Assembly: GCF_001316005.1 (NCBI RefSeq)
Contig: NZ_BBBJ01000004.1
Location: 1-64,000, forward strand
Reading direction: 5' to 3'
DNA length: 64,000 bases
Source: Vulcanisaeta distributa JCM 11217
GTDB lineage: Archaea > Thermoproteota > Thermoprotei > Thermoproteales > Thermocladiaceae
This document shows, in pieces, positions 43,052 through 53,825 of the stretch (position 1 is its first letter; each line of letters opens with the position of its first letter). The notes beneath the pieces are model-generated. The model saw only the letters and a list, made by a program, of their open reading frames with translations, did no database searches and was not told the origin of the DNA. A program made the position numbers and the translations under genes.

Positions 43052-43336
43052 TTATGCAACACCGCAATGTGGTAAGAATGTTACCTCATCACCATCTGAT
43101 AACCTCGTATTAATACCATTAAGAAATTCCGGAGACCTACCATTAATTAAGACTAGGAATTTATCCTTAATTCTATTGTTACAATCAAGGATCACCTTAG
43201 AAAAGCCTGGGTATATAACGTCATCAATTCTCCTTATCAAGTCAAGTAGTGTTGCTCCGTCAGGCAATTCGATCTCAGCCCTTAACGTCTTAGTCATTTC
43301 ATATAGTAAAGTCAAAAATTTGACTTGCACCTTCAT
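43052..43336 (-). CDS. MoaD-like paralogue lacking the diglycine end
   Basis: About 60 percent of residues match the neighbour at 42716-43000, for example MKVQVKFL, SKVILD, VLINGRS and GDEVTFLP. The C-terminus reads LPHCGVA, not a GG end, so it cannot be thiocarboxylated in the usual way. No C-tract or frame problem explains the change. It may be a structural paralogue or use the Cys. The ATG at 43336 aligns with the paralogue's start. Confidence 0.65.
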   Translation of the reverse strand: MKVQVKFLTLLYEMTKTLRAEIELPDGATLLDLIRRIDDVIYPGFSKVILDCNNRIKDKFLVLINGRSPEFLNGINTRLSDGDEVTFLPHCGVA

Positions 43337-43413
43337 CGCTTTTGCTATTAATGTCAATATATAAAAATCTTATTATTAAATCCTAATTTAATAACTCAGC
43401 CCTAGGTGATTGT

Positions 43414-43905
43414 TTATCCCTGTTGCTGAGCCGAGCATTTACCCAACGCCTTCAAGAGCGCCATCGCGACGCCAAGACCCCCCCTCTGCACGTCCTTATC
43501 CCCCCCTAACGCCCTCCAAAGCCCCCCCATCAAGCCACCTACGGGTTTAGCATTTGCTAAATCCACATTCTTTCCCAAACAACCACCTAGATCCTGCACT
43601 AAACCCTTCAACTTAAGCACATCCTGGGTATCCAATTTATTCATTGCCTGCAAACTACCATCAACTAAGATGGACAGCAGCCTAAATATTGCTGGGTCTT
43701 GGAATAGGTATTGTATGACCTCGTCGAATCTATTAACGATTAGCATTAATGCGTCAATTACGCCGCTACGCTTAAGCTCAATTAATTGATCAAGCAAACC
43801 CCCCCTAATCTCATCAATATTCTGAACAAGTATGTTTAAAGCCTCAGCAAGCTTCTCATCAGGGCTCTTCTCAACCTGTGCTTGTTGTGCCTGTGCCATG
43901 ACCAT
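43414..43905 (-). CDS. DUF1641 protein
   Basis: A Gln/Ala-rich N-terminus is followed by helices ILVQNIDEIRG, LDQLIELKRSGVIDALMLIVNRF and a Gly-rich C-terminal part KPVGGLMGGLWRALGG. I recognise DUF1641, which in crenarchaea is found beside sulfide:quinone oxidoreductase; here it is immediately downstream of that gene. A GAGGTG box precedes the ATG. Five Gly-Gly pairs come from C7 tracts. It may help membrane attachment or activity of SQR, which is inference. Confidence 0.65.
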   Translation of the reverse strand: MVMAQAQQAQVEKSPDEKLAEALNILVQNIDEIRGGLLDQLIELKRSGVIDALMLIVNRFDEVIQYLFQDPAIFRLLSILVDGSLQAMNKLDTQDVLKLKGLVQDLGGCLGKNVDLANAKPVGGLMGGLWRALGGDKDVQRGGLGVAMALLKALGKCSAQQQG

Positions 43906-43995
43906 CACCTCACATTGTTGTTGCTAGCCAGGTTTTATAAAATAGATCCTTAATCAATCTACCAAGTGGTGACGTTAATATACTATAGCAACTAC

Positions 43996-45093
43996 CTACC
44001 ACGCAGCCTTATTACCTGTTAAATCAAGCTTAACATCGCAGTTAAACATCATGCCTAAGTCCCCCCCATAATCCATGGCACAAGTCATCGCGTTAATCTG
44101 GCTGGTTCAATGGGTTCGCCAAGCAATTCGCCTGCTATTACGGTGGCGCTCGCTAAGGCTGTGAAATGCACCGGCACTCCCGCCGTTGGTAATCCTATGT
44201 AAGGCATTGAGTGCTCACCAGGTAGGTAAACGTCATCGTACTTAAGGCTCCTGCCCGTGTAAACATCTATTGCCGTCCACTTACCAGTGGGTGTGTCAGC
44301 AATTAATGGCGTCCCCCCCTCGAAAGGCTTTGGAAGCCTTGCTGGCGGTACCACTATGAGCAAGTCATATTTATACTTCTCACCGTTCGCTAGTTCAACG
44401 ACCTTCTCCTTATCATTAACGGTTCCTGGCTTCGCATTACCAACGTACTTAATACCCTTCTTCGCATAGACCTCCTCCGTTATTTTAATAGCCTCAGGTC
44501 CCAGGGGGCTGTATTGGCTTCTCGAATGGGTGAACCAACGTTATGTCGACCCTATCCCTAATACCCCCCCTTTTCCTAAACACCGTGTCAAGCTGAGCCG
44601 CAAACTCAAAGGGATATACACCACACCTATATACTGGCTCAGGCGTGAAAATAACCACCTTACCTCCGCTGAAGGACTTAAGGGCATCCCTAAGTTTAAG
44701 TGCACCATCTAATGTATAATTGTGATAACCAACACCTAGGTTGTAAGATTGAAAGTCAAAATCAACGCCTAAACTCGCCAGGAGATAGTCATAGTTGAAT
44801 TTGCCTTGGTCCGTCTCCACAACCCTATTATCGGGATCTACCTTAGTGACCTTAGCCTTAACAAACTTAACGCCCCCCCTCCTCTCCAGCATGGATAACG
44901 GTAATTGCGCTTTACTTGGTTCAATATCGCCAAGTGCTATATTAACTAGTAATGGCGGTAGTAAGTAATAGTCTGTGTCGCTTATCACCGTTATCTCAGC
45001 ATCAGCTCTACCCCCCCTTATTCTCTCAGCAATTCTTTTAGCAGCGACAACACCACCAACACCACCACCTAGGATAAGTATCTTCTTAGGCAC
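43996..45093 (-). CDS. Sulfide:quinone oxidoreductase (FAD-dependent)
   Basis: The start KKILILGGGVGGVVAAKRIA is the FAD motif. Redox Cys candidates are in VYRCGVYPFEFA and NAMTCAMDYGGD, and LIVVPPARLPKPF is typical of SQR. Breaks: G5 44504-44508 (four needed, then PLGPEAIKI) and near 44097 (one G lost), after which the chain ends at 43996. Length about 365. It oxidises sulfide and passes electrons to quinone at the membrane. DUF1641 and two MoaD-like genes lie downstream on the same strand. Confidence 0.8.
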
Positions 45094-45383
45094 GTAGCCC
45101 TACATGAATACTACTATTTAAGCATTATTATTAATTAAGTTACAAATTTATGAAAGTATAAAAGACAATTGATTTATGAACCAATGCATTTAAATGAATT
45201 AGTACTTAGCATCATGACGTGTAGTAGCATGGTAATAAAAATTATTAATAGTAGCGATGCCAATAATTATTAGTGTGATGATGGATCAACAGACTGATAC
45301 GCAGTAATGAGGAGGGAGGTGAAGACTGACTATCCTTAGTTAGAAGCGTTTTTAAGCGTAGTATGATTACATTAAACCGCCTC

Positions 45384-46544
45384 ATGAGCCTAAGGACCTT
45401 ATTCACAATGTCAATTAGGAACCTCGGCGGTAGAAAGACGAGGGCTATACTAACAATGCTCGCGATAATCTATAGTGTGGCGTTGATGATAACACTTGAG
45501 ACCATGACCTACGGATTCAAGGTAGCGATCACGAATGAGGTTGAGAACATACTACCCACGGATCTAATGGTTTATTCACAAAGTGTTTCAATACCCGAGG
45601 CTGTGGCTCAGGTCATTGCGAGACTCCCCCACGTATCCTATGTGGTTCCTGCGATAATAATAAGTACGGCTCAAGTTGATGGACATGCAGTTACCCTAAT
45701 TGGGATACCCAGTCAATACTTCTCGTACTTTGAGGTTCGCATGGAGAGTGGTTCACTACCCATGAGTGATGGTGAGGCAATAATACAGGATACCCTGGCT
45801 CAAAGGGATAACATCAGTATTGGTGATACAATCTATGTCCAGGTACTAACGGGTATTCAAGGAGGCACTGAAATAATACCCCTTAAGGTCACTGGAACGT
45901 TTAGTAGCATACTTGGTGGTTTCCTTGGTTTTCATCTTAACATGATCGTGACGCCAATAGGCACATTACAAAATGATTTAGATGATGAGGGCTTTGTCAA
46001 TGCGATATTCATAAAACTATCCCAGGAGAATCCGGAATACCTTAATCAATTGGCTACGGCATTGAGTGAGTACTTCCCTAATGCAGATGTTTATGAACAG
46101 AAGTCTGTTCTTAGTTCAATCTCTAATGCATTGTCCATGGTCAACCTATTCTTCGTGGTAATAATAGCGCTAAGCCTAATAGTTACTGGGCTTAGTGTTG
46201 CGAATACGGCCATAATGAATGTTAGGGAAAGGACTAGGGAGATCGGAATTCTAAAGGCGTTAGGCGCATCTAATAACCAGGTAATACTGATATTCCTCCT
46301 TGAAATACTCATAATGAGCATCATAGGCTCGATAATAGGCATAGTACTCGGCATAGCAGGTGCTTACCTGGCTAGGTACATAATGATTAGGCTAAACCTG
46401 CCAATAATAATACCCGTAATATTACTACCAACACTGTATGTATACTCATTGGTAATAGCCATAGCCACTTCCGTAATCGCATCGATACCGTCGTTAGTAT
46501 CAATAACGAAGATCAGGCCTATGGAGGTGCTAAGGATTGAGTAA
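45384..46544 (+). CDS. ABC transporter permease, MacB/FtsX type
   Basis: The architecture is one N-terminal membrane helix (AILTMLAIIYSVALMI), a 190-residue extracytoplasmic domain and three C-terminal helices, with VRERTREIGILKALGASNNQVI before the second, the signature of MacB/LolC/FtsX permeases. No ATPase gene is beside it. The ATG at 45384 lies about 30 nt after a TTTTTAA box; an ATG at 45363 is an alternative. The spacer 45094-45383 shows no gene. The frame is intact. Confidence 0.75.
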   Translation: MSLRTLFTMSIRNLGGRKTRAILTMLAIIYSVALMITLETMTYGFKVAITNEVENILPTDLMVYSQSVSIPEAVAQVIARLPHVSYVVPAIIISTAQVDGHAVTLIGIPSQYFSYFEVRMESGSLPMSDGEAIIQDTLAQRDNISIGDTIYVQVLTGIQGGTEIIPLKVTGTFSSILGGFLGFHLNMIVTPIGTLQNDLDDEGFVNAIFIKLSQENPEYLNQLATALSEYFPNADVYEQKSVLSSISNALSMVNLFFVVIIALSLIVTGLSVANTAIMNVRERTREIGILKALGASNNQVILIFLLEILIMSIIGSIIGIVLGIAGAYLARYIMIRLNLPIIIPVILLPTLYVYSLVIAIATSVIASIPSLVSITKIRPMEVLRIE

Positions 46545-46550
46545 TTAAGC

Positions 46551-47921
46551 TTAGGAAATTAGGTCAAGGCCCTCAGTAATCCTGAAATCAACCCTATACC
46601 TGACGCCTAAGCTCTCCGTTTCAAGTAATTGACCAAAGAGCCTCTGCGATGTTGCGTCCGTGACCCTCACCTTCACGAATGCGCCAATGTCGGCTCTCCT
46701 CACAGCAATTGGTTTGTAATTGTATGAACGAATAACGTAATTCTCACCCTTAAAGTCAACCTCACTCACAATACCCCCCCACATCTCCCTACCAATGAAC
46801 ATCCTATTCCTCTCTAAGGCGACCTTGTTAAACACGTCAGTGGCAATTTTACTCCTCTCCTTCTTAACCTGCTCAGGCACCTGCTCCATGTATGCTGCCT
46901 CGGTAAATGGCCTACGGCTATACCTAGCCAGGTTAACCTTATCAATACCCAACTCCTCAATTAGCTTCACGCTCGCCCAGAAGTCCTCATCGGTCTCCCC
47001 CCCAGGGAAGCCCACAATAATGTCCGTGGCGATGGTCGCGTCAGGAAAGACCCTCCTAATCCTCATGACGATGTCCCTAAATAGGTCGACTGAGTACTTC
47101 CTCCTCATTAGCATCAGCACCCTATCACTACCACTCTGTACTGGGACGTGGAAGAACCTATACACGCGCCAGTCAGACCTTACAATGTCGAGGAGCTTGT
47201 CAATTATTCGGCTTAACTCAAGGGGCTCCATCATCCCTAGCCTAATCATGAACCTACCATCGACCTTACTCAGTATTTTTTCGAGGAGGTCGGCTAAGTC
47301 ATAACCCCCCCTATCGCGTCCATAGGCACTGATTTCCTGCCCCCCCGTCAAGTAGATTTCCCGTGCGCCCTTACTAACGGCATTCGCGATGGCATTGACT
47401 ATATCGTCTATATCGTAACTCTTCACCCTGCCGAAACCCATCCTACCAATCTTCGTAACGCAGAAGCTACAATTGCCCAGGCAACCAACCTGTATCGGTA
47501 CTACGTACCTATGCCCATGAAGCTCGGGGTAGTAATTGGGCAGGTACTTCGCCGGTCTATCCTCATATACATGAACATCAGCATTACCATTCACTACCTC
47601 ATCTATGAGTTCAGCTCCGTGGGATGAGACGAGCACGGCGTTGGGAGCAACATCCTTTATAGTTGCGGGCCTAACTTTAGTTAAACAACCAGTAACAATC
47701 AACCTCTTACCCGGATACTCCTCGCTTAATCTCTTCAGGAGCTTGAGCTCGTTTCTCTCCGCCTCCTCCCTAACGGCGCAGGTGTTCACGATTATTGTGT
47801 CGGCAGACCCCAGGTCCTCCACGTACTCCCAACCCAATGACTTAAGCTTCGTAATCATTATGTCACTATCCGCCTTATTCAACCAACAGCCAAACGTTAC
47901 CACAGTAAACCTATTACCCAT
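46551..47921 (-). CDS. tRNA t6A methylthiotransferase (MtaB/CDKAL1 type, radical SAM)
   Basis: The N-terminal UPF0004 domain has VVTFGCWLNKADSDIM, NTCAVREEA and TGCLTK, three cluster Cys. The radical SAM motif is GCLGNCSFCVTK. A TRAM-like end follows. It adds methylthio to t6A37 in tRNA. Three conserved spots carry an extra residue from C7 tracts: FPGGET for FPGET, LTGGQ for LTGQ, and DRGGY for DRGY. The frame is intact over 456 residues. It is convergent with the ABC permease gene. Confidence 0.85.
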   Translation of the reverse strand: MGNRFTVVTFGCWLNKADSDIMITKLKSLGWEYVEDLGSADTIIVNTCAVREEAERNELKLLKRLSEEYPGKRLIVTGCLTKVRPATIKDVAPNAVLVSSHGAELIDEVVNGNADVHVYEDRPAKYLPNYYPELHGHRYVVPIQVGCLGNCSFCVTKIGRMGFGRVKSYDIDDIVNAIANAVSKGAREIYLTGGQEISAYGRDRGGYDLADLLEKILSKVDGRFMIRLGMMEPLELSRIIDKLLDIVRSDWRVYRFFHVPVQSGSDRVLMLMRRKYSVDLFRDIVMRIRRVFPDATIATDIIVGFPGGETDEDFWASVKLIEELGIDKVNLARYSRRPFTEAAYMEQVPEQVKKERSKIATDVFNKVALERNRMFIGREMWGGIVSEVDFKGENYVIRSYNYKPIAVRRADIGAFVKVRVTDATSQRLFGQLLETESLGVRYRVDFRITEGLDLIS

Positions 47922-48040
47922 ACCCTCAGTTGCTGTTGCCCGTAAGCCCTTAAAAACCTAGATGCGCCTGGCAATGAGGCTTTACATCTATCATTACAGG
48001 TAAGCAGTGTTTTTAAATGAGTAATTAATTGCTATCGTGG

Positions 48041-50007
48041 ATGGTAATAATAGCGTTGATTATGCACATAGTGCTAACGGTACTTGGTGCGGATCCACCT
48101 GCCCCCCCATTCACAGTCACGGGAATTACCTGGTACTACGGATCCTACCCTGAAACTATAGGCAATTACACGCACGTGTACACAGGCGCTGGCTTGAATA
48201 GTACCATTGCTATTAACATTGATGATAATGCACCAATACCAATTAACGTATCTTACGCACTGAGTATTGGAAATTACGTGGTTCAGGGCTCATGGACGTT
48301 ACAGCCTGGGGAAAACTCATTTAACATAACTGTGCCGGCTCTAACTGAGGGTAATTATAACGCGTCACTATCGTTATCCACGGTGGGTTATGTAGTGAAT
48401 TATTATTTCACGGTGTCCTCAGTAATTCCTGGTGTGACAATAAACACCGCAACAACGAAGCTTTACAGCGGCGTGCCTCAGACAATTACCCTTTATATAA
48501 CTAATAGCACGCCCATACCAATAAGTTCAGCGTTAATAGTAATGGCTGGGACAGGCGTGGTAATTAGTAGTAACATGATTTCCGTGAAGCCACCAGTAAA
48601 TGAGAGTATAACAGTAACGCCGGGGCCCTACTCGCTAGGTACAGCCACAATAGCATTCAGGATTAGTTACACGGATGCTGGGGGCTATACATGGAATGAG
48701 AATGAAACACTAACCTTTACAATAGTGCCAACGCCCGTATCCCTAGCCCTAAGCATGCAGAGTACCGCCAATTACGGTAATTATATGTCAATAACTATAA
48801 ATGCAACAACGCCGGTGGGACCCCCCCTGCAGTATCAGCAATTAAGTATTTACGTCGATAACAATTATGTGGCGTCCGTAACCACCAATAATTATGGAAT
48901 TGCGCAATACTCATTACTTGTCGACTATGGTGTTGGCTATCACGTATTAACGGTTGAGTTCACAAATACCACGTATTTCCAGGAGGCCCTTGTTAACTAC
49001 ACATTCATAGTGTTGCCGGGCACGGTATACATAATCGCCTATGTGAATAGCACCAACGTAACTTATGGAAGCGCGGTTAATATCTATGTAAAGTTATCAC
49101 CACCCATCTCAGGTGGAACATTGACAATAGGGTATGAAGTAAATGGACTGGCATCAACAATAGGTAGTTACACGCCAGTAAACGGCGCCGTCCAGGTAAC
49201 TTGGATACCGCCCCCCAGGCCGGTACGTACTTAGTAACTATTTACTACACGAACCCACCAAATTACCTGCCAAGCTCCACGAACCTCACAATAATCGTTA
49301 GCAAGGCATTATGCTCATTATCGATAACTGTTAATGGGACGCCGGAGGTGTTTCATGAAATCACGATAATAAGCCAGATGAAGCCCATAATCGTTAATGC
49401 GCAGTTGAACATAGTAATCACAGGCAGCGCCTCTCCAATAAGCGGAACAATGTACGTTAATGCAAGTGGGATAGGCACATACATCTTCATGCCCAAATTA
49501 CCTGGCAATTACTCGGTGACCGTGTCCTGGCCCGGGAATATTAATTACCAGGGGGGGTGTAAGGCTACTTATGTATTAAGTATAATGAAGGCTCCCCTGA
49601 CGCTTAACGTGAATGGAAGTAGTAATTTAATCGCCGCCGGTGGCTATGAGACATTTAATGTGGGTATCACCACCAATATACCTGTTAATTACGTTAGTGG
49701 AAACCTAACTATAATAATCAAGAGTGGTAATAGGACCGTGAGCATCTATGAACTGCCAATTACTGGGTATTACGTGAAGGGCTCCATACAATTCACCAAG
49801 CCGGGTATTTATGAGGTATTAATAGAGTATCCAGGCAATGATTACGTTAGCCCAAGTATGTATGGTCCGTACTACATAACCGTGATACCAGGTCTCCTAG
49901 GAATACCCTGGTACATGCTCCTCGCATACCTAGCACCGATAATCCTTGGAGTATCAATAGGCATAGTTATTAATCGGAGGCTCCATCAAGCATGGCAACG
50001 AGCCTAG
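48041..50007 (+). CDS. Large cell-surface protein with repeated beta domains
   Basis: An N-terminal hydrophobic signal segment (VIIALIMHIVLTVLG), about 600 residues of beta-sandwich-like repeats dense in Asn-x-Ser/Thr glycosylation sites and Tyr/Gly/Val, and a C-terminal membrane helix (YMLLAYLAPIILGVSIGIVI) with a basic end describe an anchored S-layer-associated or adhesive protein. The frame breaks at C6 49211-49216, where C4 restores IPPQAGTYLVTIYYT. The ATG at 48041 is 22-34 nt after a TTTTTAAAT box. Confidence 0.7.
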
Positions 50008-50614
50008 GTAGCTCAGCCACACTCCTAATTACGAATTTCGTCGGGAAGTCCCTAGCCCATGTCGCCACGCCTATATTTATCGTACCCAAACCATTAACTA
50101 AGAGTATGTCCCTTGGATGGTCGGTCACATAGGCTACGTTATTAGGTGGTAATCTAAGGATATCAAGCGCCTTTTTAACTAGGTCGAGCTTGTCATGCCC
50201 TGGGCCTAAATCACCGAGTGATACACATCCTTCTATAAATTCCGTAAACCCGTAATACCTAAGTTCATCCATCATACGCGAACATTCCAGCTCCCTCCCT
50301 GTGGCTATAACCAATCTCTTTCCCATACCACGTAAAACCTTCACAGCATCTAAAGTCCCTGGAAAGACCTCACCGTAATCCCTCCTCATGGAGTACAATG
50401 CCCAGCACTCATGCCAAAACCAGAAATTTCTCGATAAATCACCCAGCACCTCGCTTAACGATGGATCTCTATAGTAAATGTTAAGTAATTTATTGATATC
50501 ACTATCTATATTCCTGCCATACCTGGCGGCGCACTCCCTAAGAATGCTTAGAAATTTAGGTAGTGTATTTACAAGGGTCATGTCAAGGTCTAGTATAATG
50601 GCTTTAATGACCAT
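49970..50614 (-). CDS. HAD-superfamily hydrolase
   Basis: KAIILDLDMTLVNTL near the start is HAD motif I with the nucleophile Asp; KRLVIATGRE resembles motif II and NNVAYVTDHPRDIL motif IV. Length about 215 residues. Such enzymes dephosphorylate small phosphometabolites. The ATG at 50614 is preferred. Its 3' end overlaps the surface-protein gene by 38 nt in convergent orientation. Confidence 0.7.
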   Translation of the reverse strand: MVIKAIILDLDMTLVNTLPKFLSILRECAARYGRNIDSDINKLLNIYYRDPSLSEVLGDLSRNFWFWHECWALYSMRRDYGEVFPGTLDAVKVLRGMGKRLVIATGRELECSRMMDELRYYGFTEFIEGCVSLGDLGPGHDKLDLVKKALDILRLPPNNVAYVTDHPRDILLVNGLGTINIGVATWARDFPTKFVIRSVAELPRLVAMLDGASD

Positions 50615-50719
50615 AGTATGGGGGGGAATATGCTTTGTTCTTAACTCATTAATAAACCATTCTATTATAACCAATGAACAGTAAAACACTTATTAAGGAA
50701 TTAGAGCCTAATCATAATA

Positions 50720-51733
50720 GTGGGTAAGCCTAGATTTAAGATTGAGGTGCTTCTTGAGCAGGATGGAAAGGTCCTAATGGATGACCTAACGGCTAAACTT
50801 CTCGAGATCCTTGAAAAGAGGGGTTCCTTATTGTCCGTGGTTAAGGACCTTGGGCTGCCGTACTCGAGGGCTTGGGAGTTAATTAATAGGCTAGAGAGTG
50901 GTTTGGATGTTAAGGTTGTTAACTCAAGACGAGGCTATAAGGCGGAATGACACTAACTACCGAGGGCAGGGAATTACTAAATACGTATAAGTCGATCGTG
51001 AATAGGTATGTATGGAGCCTGATGGTACTGTGTGCGACACGGTATACGCCGGGAGTGATGATTGTATTGTTAGGGACATAATTAACGAAATGAGGAGTGA
51101 GGGTTACTGTATTGATGCCTATTGGGTTGGCTCAATGGGTGGGTTGAATATGGTCATTAATGGCTTGGCTGACATAGCCGGGATTCACCTGATTGACCCA
51201 GTGAGTGGTGAGTATAACATACCCTATATGAATTCATTGGGTGCCTGGGATGATGCCGTCTTAATAAGGGGGGTTACATGAGGCTACTGGGCATAGTGCA
51301 TAGGCCGTACTTAAGCATTAGTGATTTGACGGACATACTGGGGGGGCTTAGGATGGTTAATAGGAACCCAGGCTCTGGAACTAGACTCGCAACGGAATTA
51401 CTGCTTAATGGAATAGCCAGGTACACTGGGTATAGCATGGATGAAATAAGGAGAATTGTGAAGGGGTATAACGATGTCGTCAAGACCCACGTAGAGGTTA
51501 CTGAAAAGGTTGCCAGAGGGTTAGCTGATTATGGCATAGCCATTGCTGGGCAGGCACTCACAATGGGGGGGCTTACCGTTAAGCCCATAGCCCTCGAGGA
51601 ATTCGACATTGTGGTCTCTAAGGCAAGCATTAATAAGCCAGCGGTCAGGGAGTTTATACGCAGGATAGGTAAGGTGGGGCTTAGGCCTGGCTACATAATG
51701 CTTAGGAACACTGGTGAGGTTTACTCGAGGTAA
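50720..51733 (+). CDS. ModE-type HTH fused to periplasmic-binding-like domain (molybdate/tungstate regulator)
   Basis: The N-terminal 75 residues are a ModE/LysR-like winged helix (GSLLSVVKDLGLPYSRAWELINRLE). The rest is a PBP-like domain: VYAGSDDCIVRDI, GSMGGLNMVINGLADIAGIHLIDP, RMVNRNPGSGTRLATELLL and ADYGIAIAGQAL. Breaks lie near 50946, near 51008 and at G6 51268-51273 (four or seven needed). Repaired it has about 340 residues. Proteins of this design sense molybdate or tungstate, likely for oxidoreductase cofactors. Confidence 0.7.
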
Positions 51734-52493
51734 TCATAATCACTACCACCAATGTACACATTATGTAACACTCTATAGAGCGCGTCAAGGCCCTCACCAG
51801 TCTTGGCACTTATCGGTATTGGCTTCGGAATGGTACCAATAGCCGTTAGTATGTCCGACAGCCTAACGCTTAAGTCAGCCTCCAACTTATTTGCTTGATT
51901 AGACATTAATGCTTCCCTGAGGAGGTCCGTCTCCTCACCCCCCCACTCAAGTATTTCATCAACCACAGACCTATCGAGCAGGTCAATCTTATTCAATACG
52001 TTAACCTGGGGCATGTTGAACCTAAACTGTGTTGATAATGCCAGGAGCATCGAGGATACGTAACCACTTGGCGTCTGCGCCTGCGTTGCGTCTATTACGA
52101 AGACGACTGCCGACCTATCCATGCTTAACCTATTAATTAATACTGAACCAACGCTTCTAAATGCGAATAACTCCATCTGCCCAGGCGTGTCTATCAGGAC
52201 GTAATTCGCGCCAATATCCATTATTTGGCTCTTGATTTCCTGAGCCCTAACAGCAAGCATGTCTATTGCGGCTATTATCGAACCATTAGGACCAAGCTTA
52301 TACTTCCTCATTAATTCCCGAGCTGAAACCACATCCCTAATGTCTATATCTGGTATGTAGGCACGTACTCCACGGCTGGGTCCAAATTAACTATGGCAAC
52401 ATCGTACTGATTATTCTCAAGCCACTCAGCAAAGGTGCTGACAAGCGTCGTCTTACCCGATCCGGCGGTCCCAACAATAAATACTGTGAACAT
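51721..52493 (-). CDS. GPN-loop GTPase
   Basis: From the ATG at 52493: FTVFIVGTAGSGKTTLV (G1), NLDPAVEYVP, then after a lost C near 52355 DIDIRDVVSARELMRKYKLGPNGSII with the defining Gly-Pro-Asn loop. VLIDTPGQMELFAF is G3 and NVLNKIDLLDR is G4. GPN GTPases act as homodimers; the eukaryotic relatives help assemble RNA polymerase II. About 257 residues. The stop overlaps the end of the ModE-like gene. Confidence 0.85.
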
Positions 52494-52537
52494 TCACTAC
52501 GGAAGTAAAAAACCTCAATAAAAAACTTCCGAACCGC

Positions 52538-53680
52538 CTAAACACTCACGTAGAGCATGGCCGTTAATGCCCTGGCCGTGGCATCGCCAAGCAGCATGTA
52601 CCTAATACTATCCTTTAAACCCACGTAGTTGGCAACCACAGTTACTAATGCACCACCTATTAATGACCCAATTAATGTACCAACACCATAAAATAGGTTG
52701 TACAGGCTAACCGCAGTTCTTCTATCTTCAGAATTGTCATATACGAAGGATATATAGGCAACATTAGAGGCGGAGTTCGTGAACCCCCCCGCCACCGTGT
52801 TTGCCAGGTAAATCACATAAACATTATTGGCTAAGGCATATGATAATGGAAACGTCACAAGCAAGAGCCTCCCCCCCAGGAGCATTACTAACTTCCTATT
52901 CCTATCAAACCACCTACCCACAAATCTCTGCAGGGCTAGGGTTGATACACCACTAATTACATTAACAATAGCCAACTGCTCAACATTCATATTAAGCAGA
53001 TAAACCTGAGCCAATGGGAAGAGCGGCCATGCAAAGCTCCATACAATGGCGAATAGAGTATTGATGAGGAGGAACCTTGTCAATTTTCTATTACTCCTAA
53101 GCATTGATAACGGCTCGGTAATTACCTGATCGCTGGGATCCGCCGATTCTATGCTCCACGCGTTAATTGCATTAATGAAAATAAGCGATGCTGTGGTCAT
53201 GAATACATAGTGCATTACCACATAATTACTACCGACTATGACACCCGTAATTAACGTAGCCAATAAACTGCCTATGGAACCATAAAACGCAAAATTAGCC
53301 AATACCCAACCCCCCCTACTACCCCCCCTACTCAACCTCTCCATTATTAATGCCCACGCGAACGAATTCGCACCACCAACGCCGGCTATCAGGACGTAAG
53401 TTATTAAGTACATTATGGGATTCCCATAGGCTATGAATGCCATTATGAACCATAAAACGGCAAGCAACAGCGTTGAAAACTTCAGCAACTGTTCAACCCG
53501 CCTAACCCTCCTTAATGGTAATTGAACTACGCCACTAAAGAATGAGGATGCTGACGAAACAATACTAATACCAACGTTGGGCACACCTATTACAGTGGCT
53601 AAGAAACTCATGAAGGGTGATGCAAGTCCATTAGCGAGGTTCTGGATGAGTATGTAGTTTTTCAATTTCTTATTATCCAT
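52538..53680 (-). CDS. MFS-type transporter
   Basis: The 380-residue protein has about 11-12 hydrophobic helices with short basic loops (LPLRRVRRVEQLLKF, RFVGRWFDRNRKLVMLLGGR) as in the major facilitator superfamily. The substrate cannot be told. LSRGGSRGGW has two C7-encoded Gly pairs in one cytoplasmic loop. The frame is intact. Confidence 0.65.
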   Translation of the reverse strand: MDNKKLKNYILIQNLANGLASPFMSFLATVIGVPNVGISIVSSASSFFSGVVQLPLRRVRRVEQLLKFSTLLLAVLWFIMAFIAYGNPIMYLITYVLIAGVGGANSFAWALIMERLSRGGSRGGWVLANFAFYGSIGSLLATLITGVIVGSNYVVMHYVFMTTASLIFINAINAWSIESADPSDQVITEPLSMLRSNRKLTRFLLINTLFAIVWSFAWPLFPLAQVYLLNMNVEQLAIVNVISGVSTLALQRFVGRWFDRNRKLVMLLGGRLLLVTFPLSYALANNVYVIYLANTVAGGFTNSASNVAYISFVYDNSEDRRTAVSLYNLFYGVGTLIGSLIGGALVTVVANYVGLKDSIRYMLLGDATARALTAMLYVSV

Positions 53681-53825
53681 ACATCAATTAATCATAAAAT
53701 TAAACCACTTAAAAACCATACCCAGAACTTAGACGTCAGCCCGGGTTCTACCAATCATTAAATCATCCTGGTCTAGCATTCATCACCATAATTATTCTAG
53801 AGATGCGATGAATTAAGGCTTACCA

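Noticed and set aside
53681-53825. Possible tRNA T-arm (GGGTTCTA) in the spacer
   Set aside because: No acceptor or anticodon arm can be folded around it.
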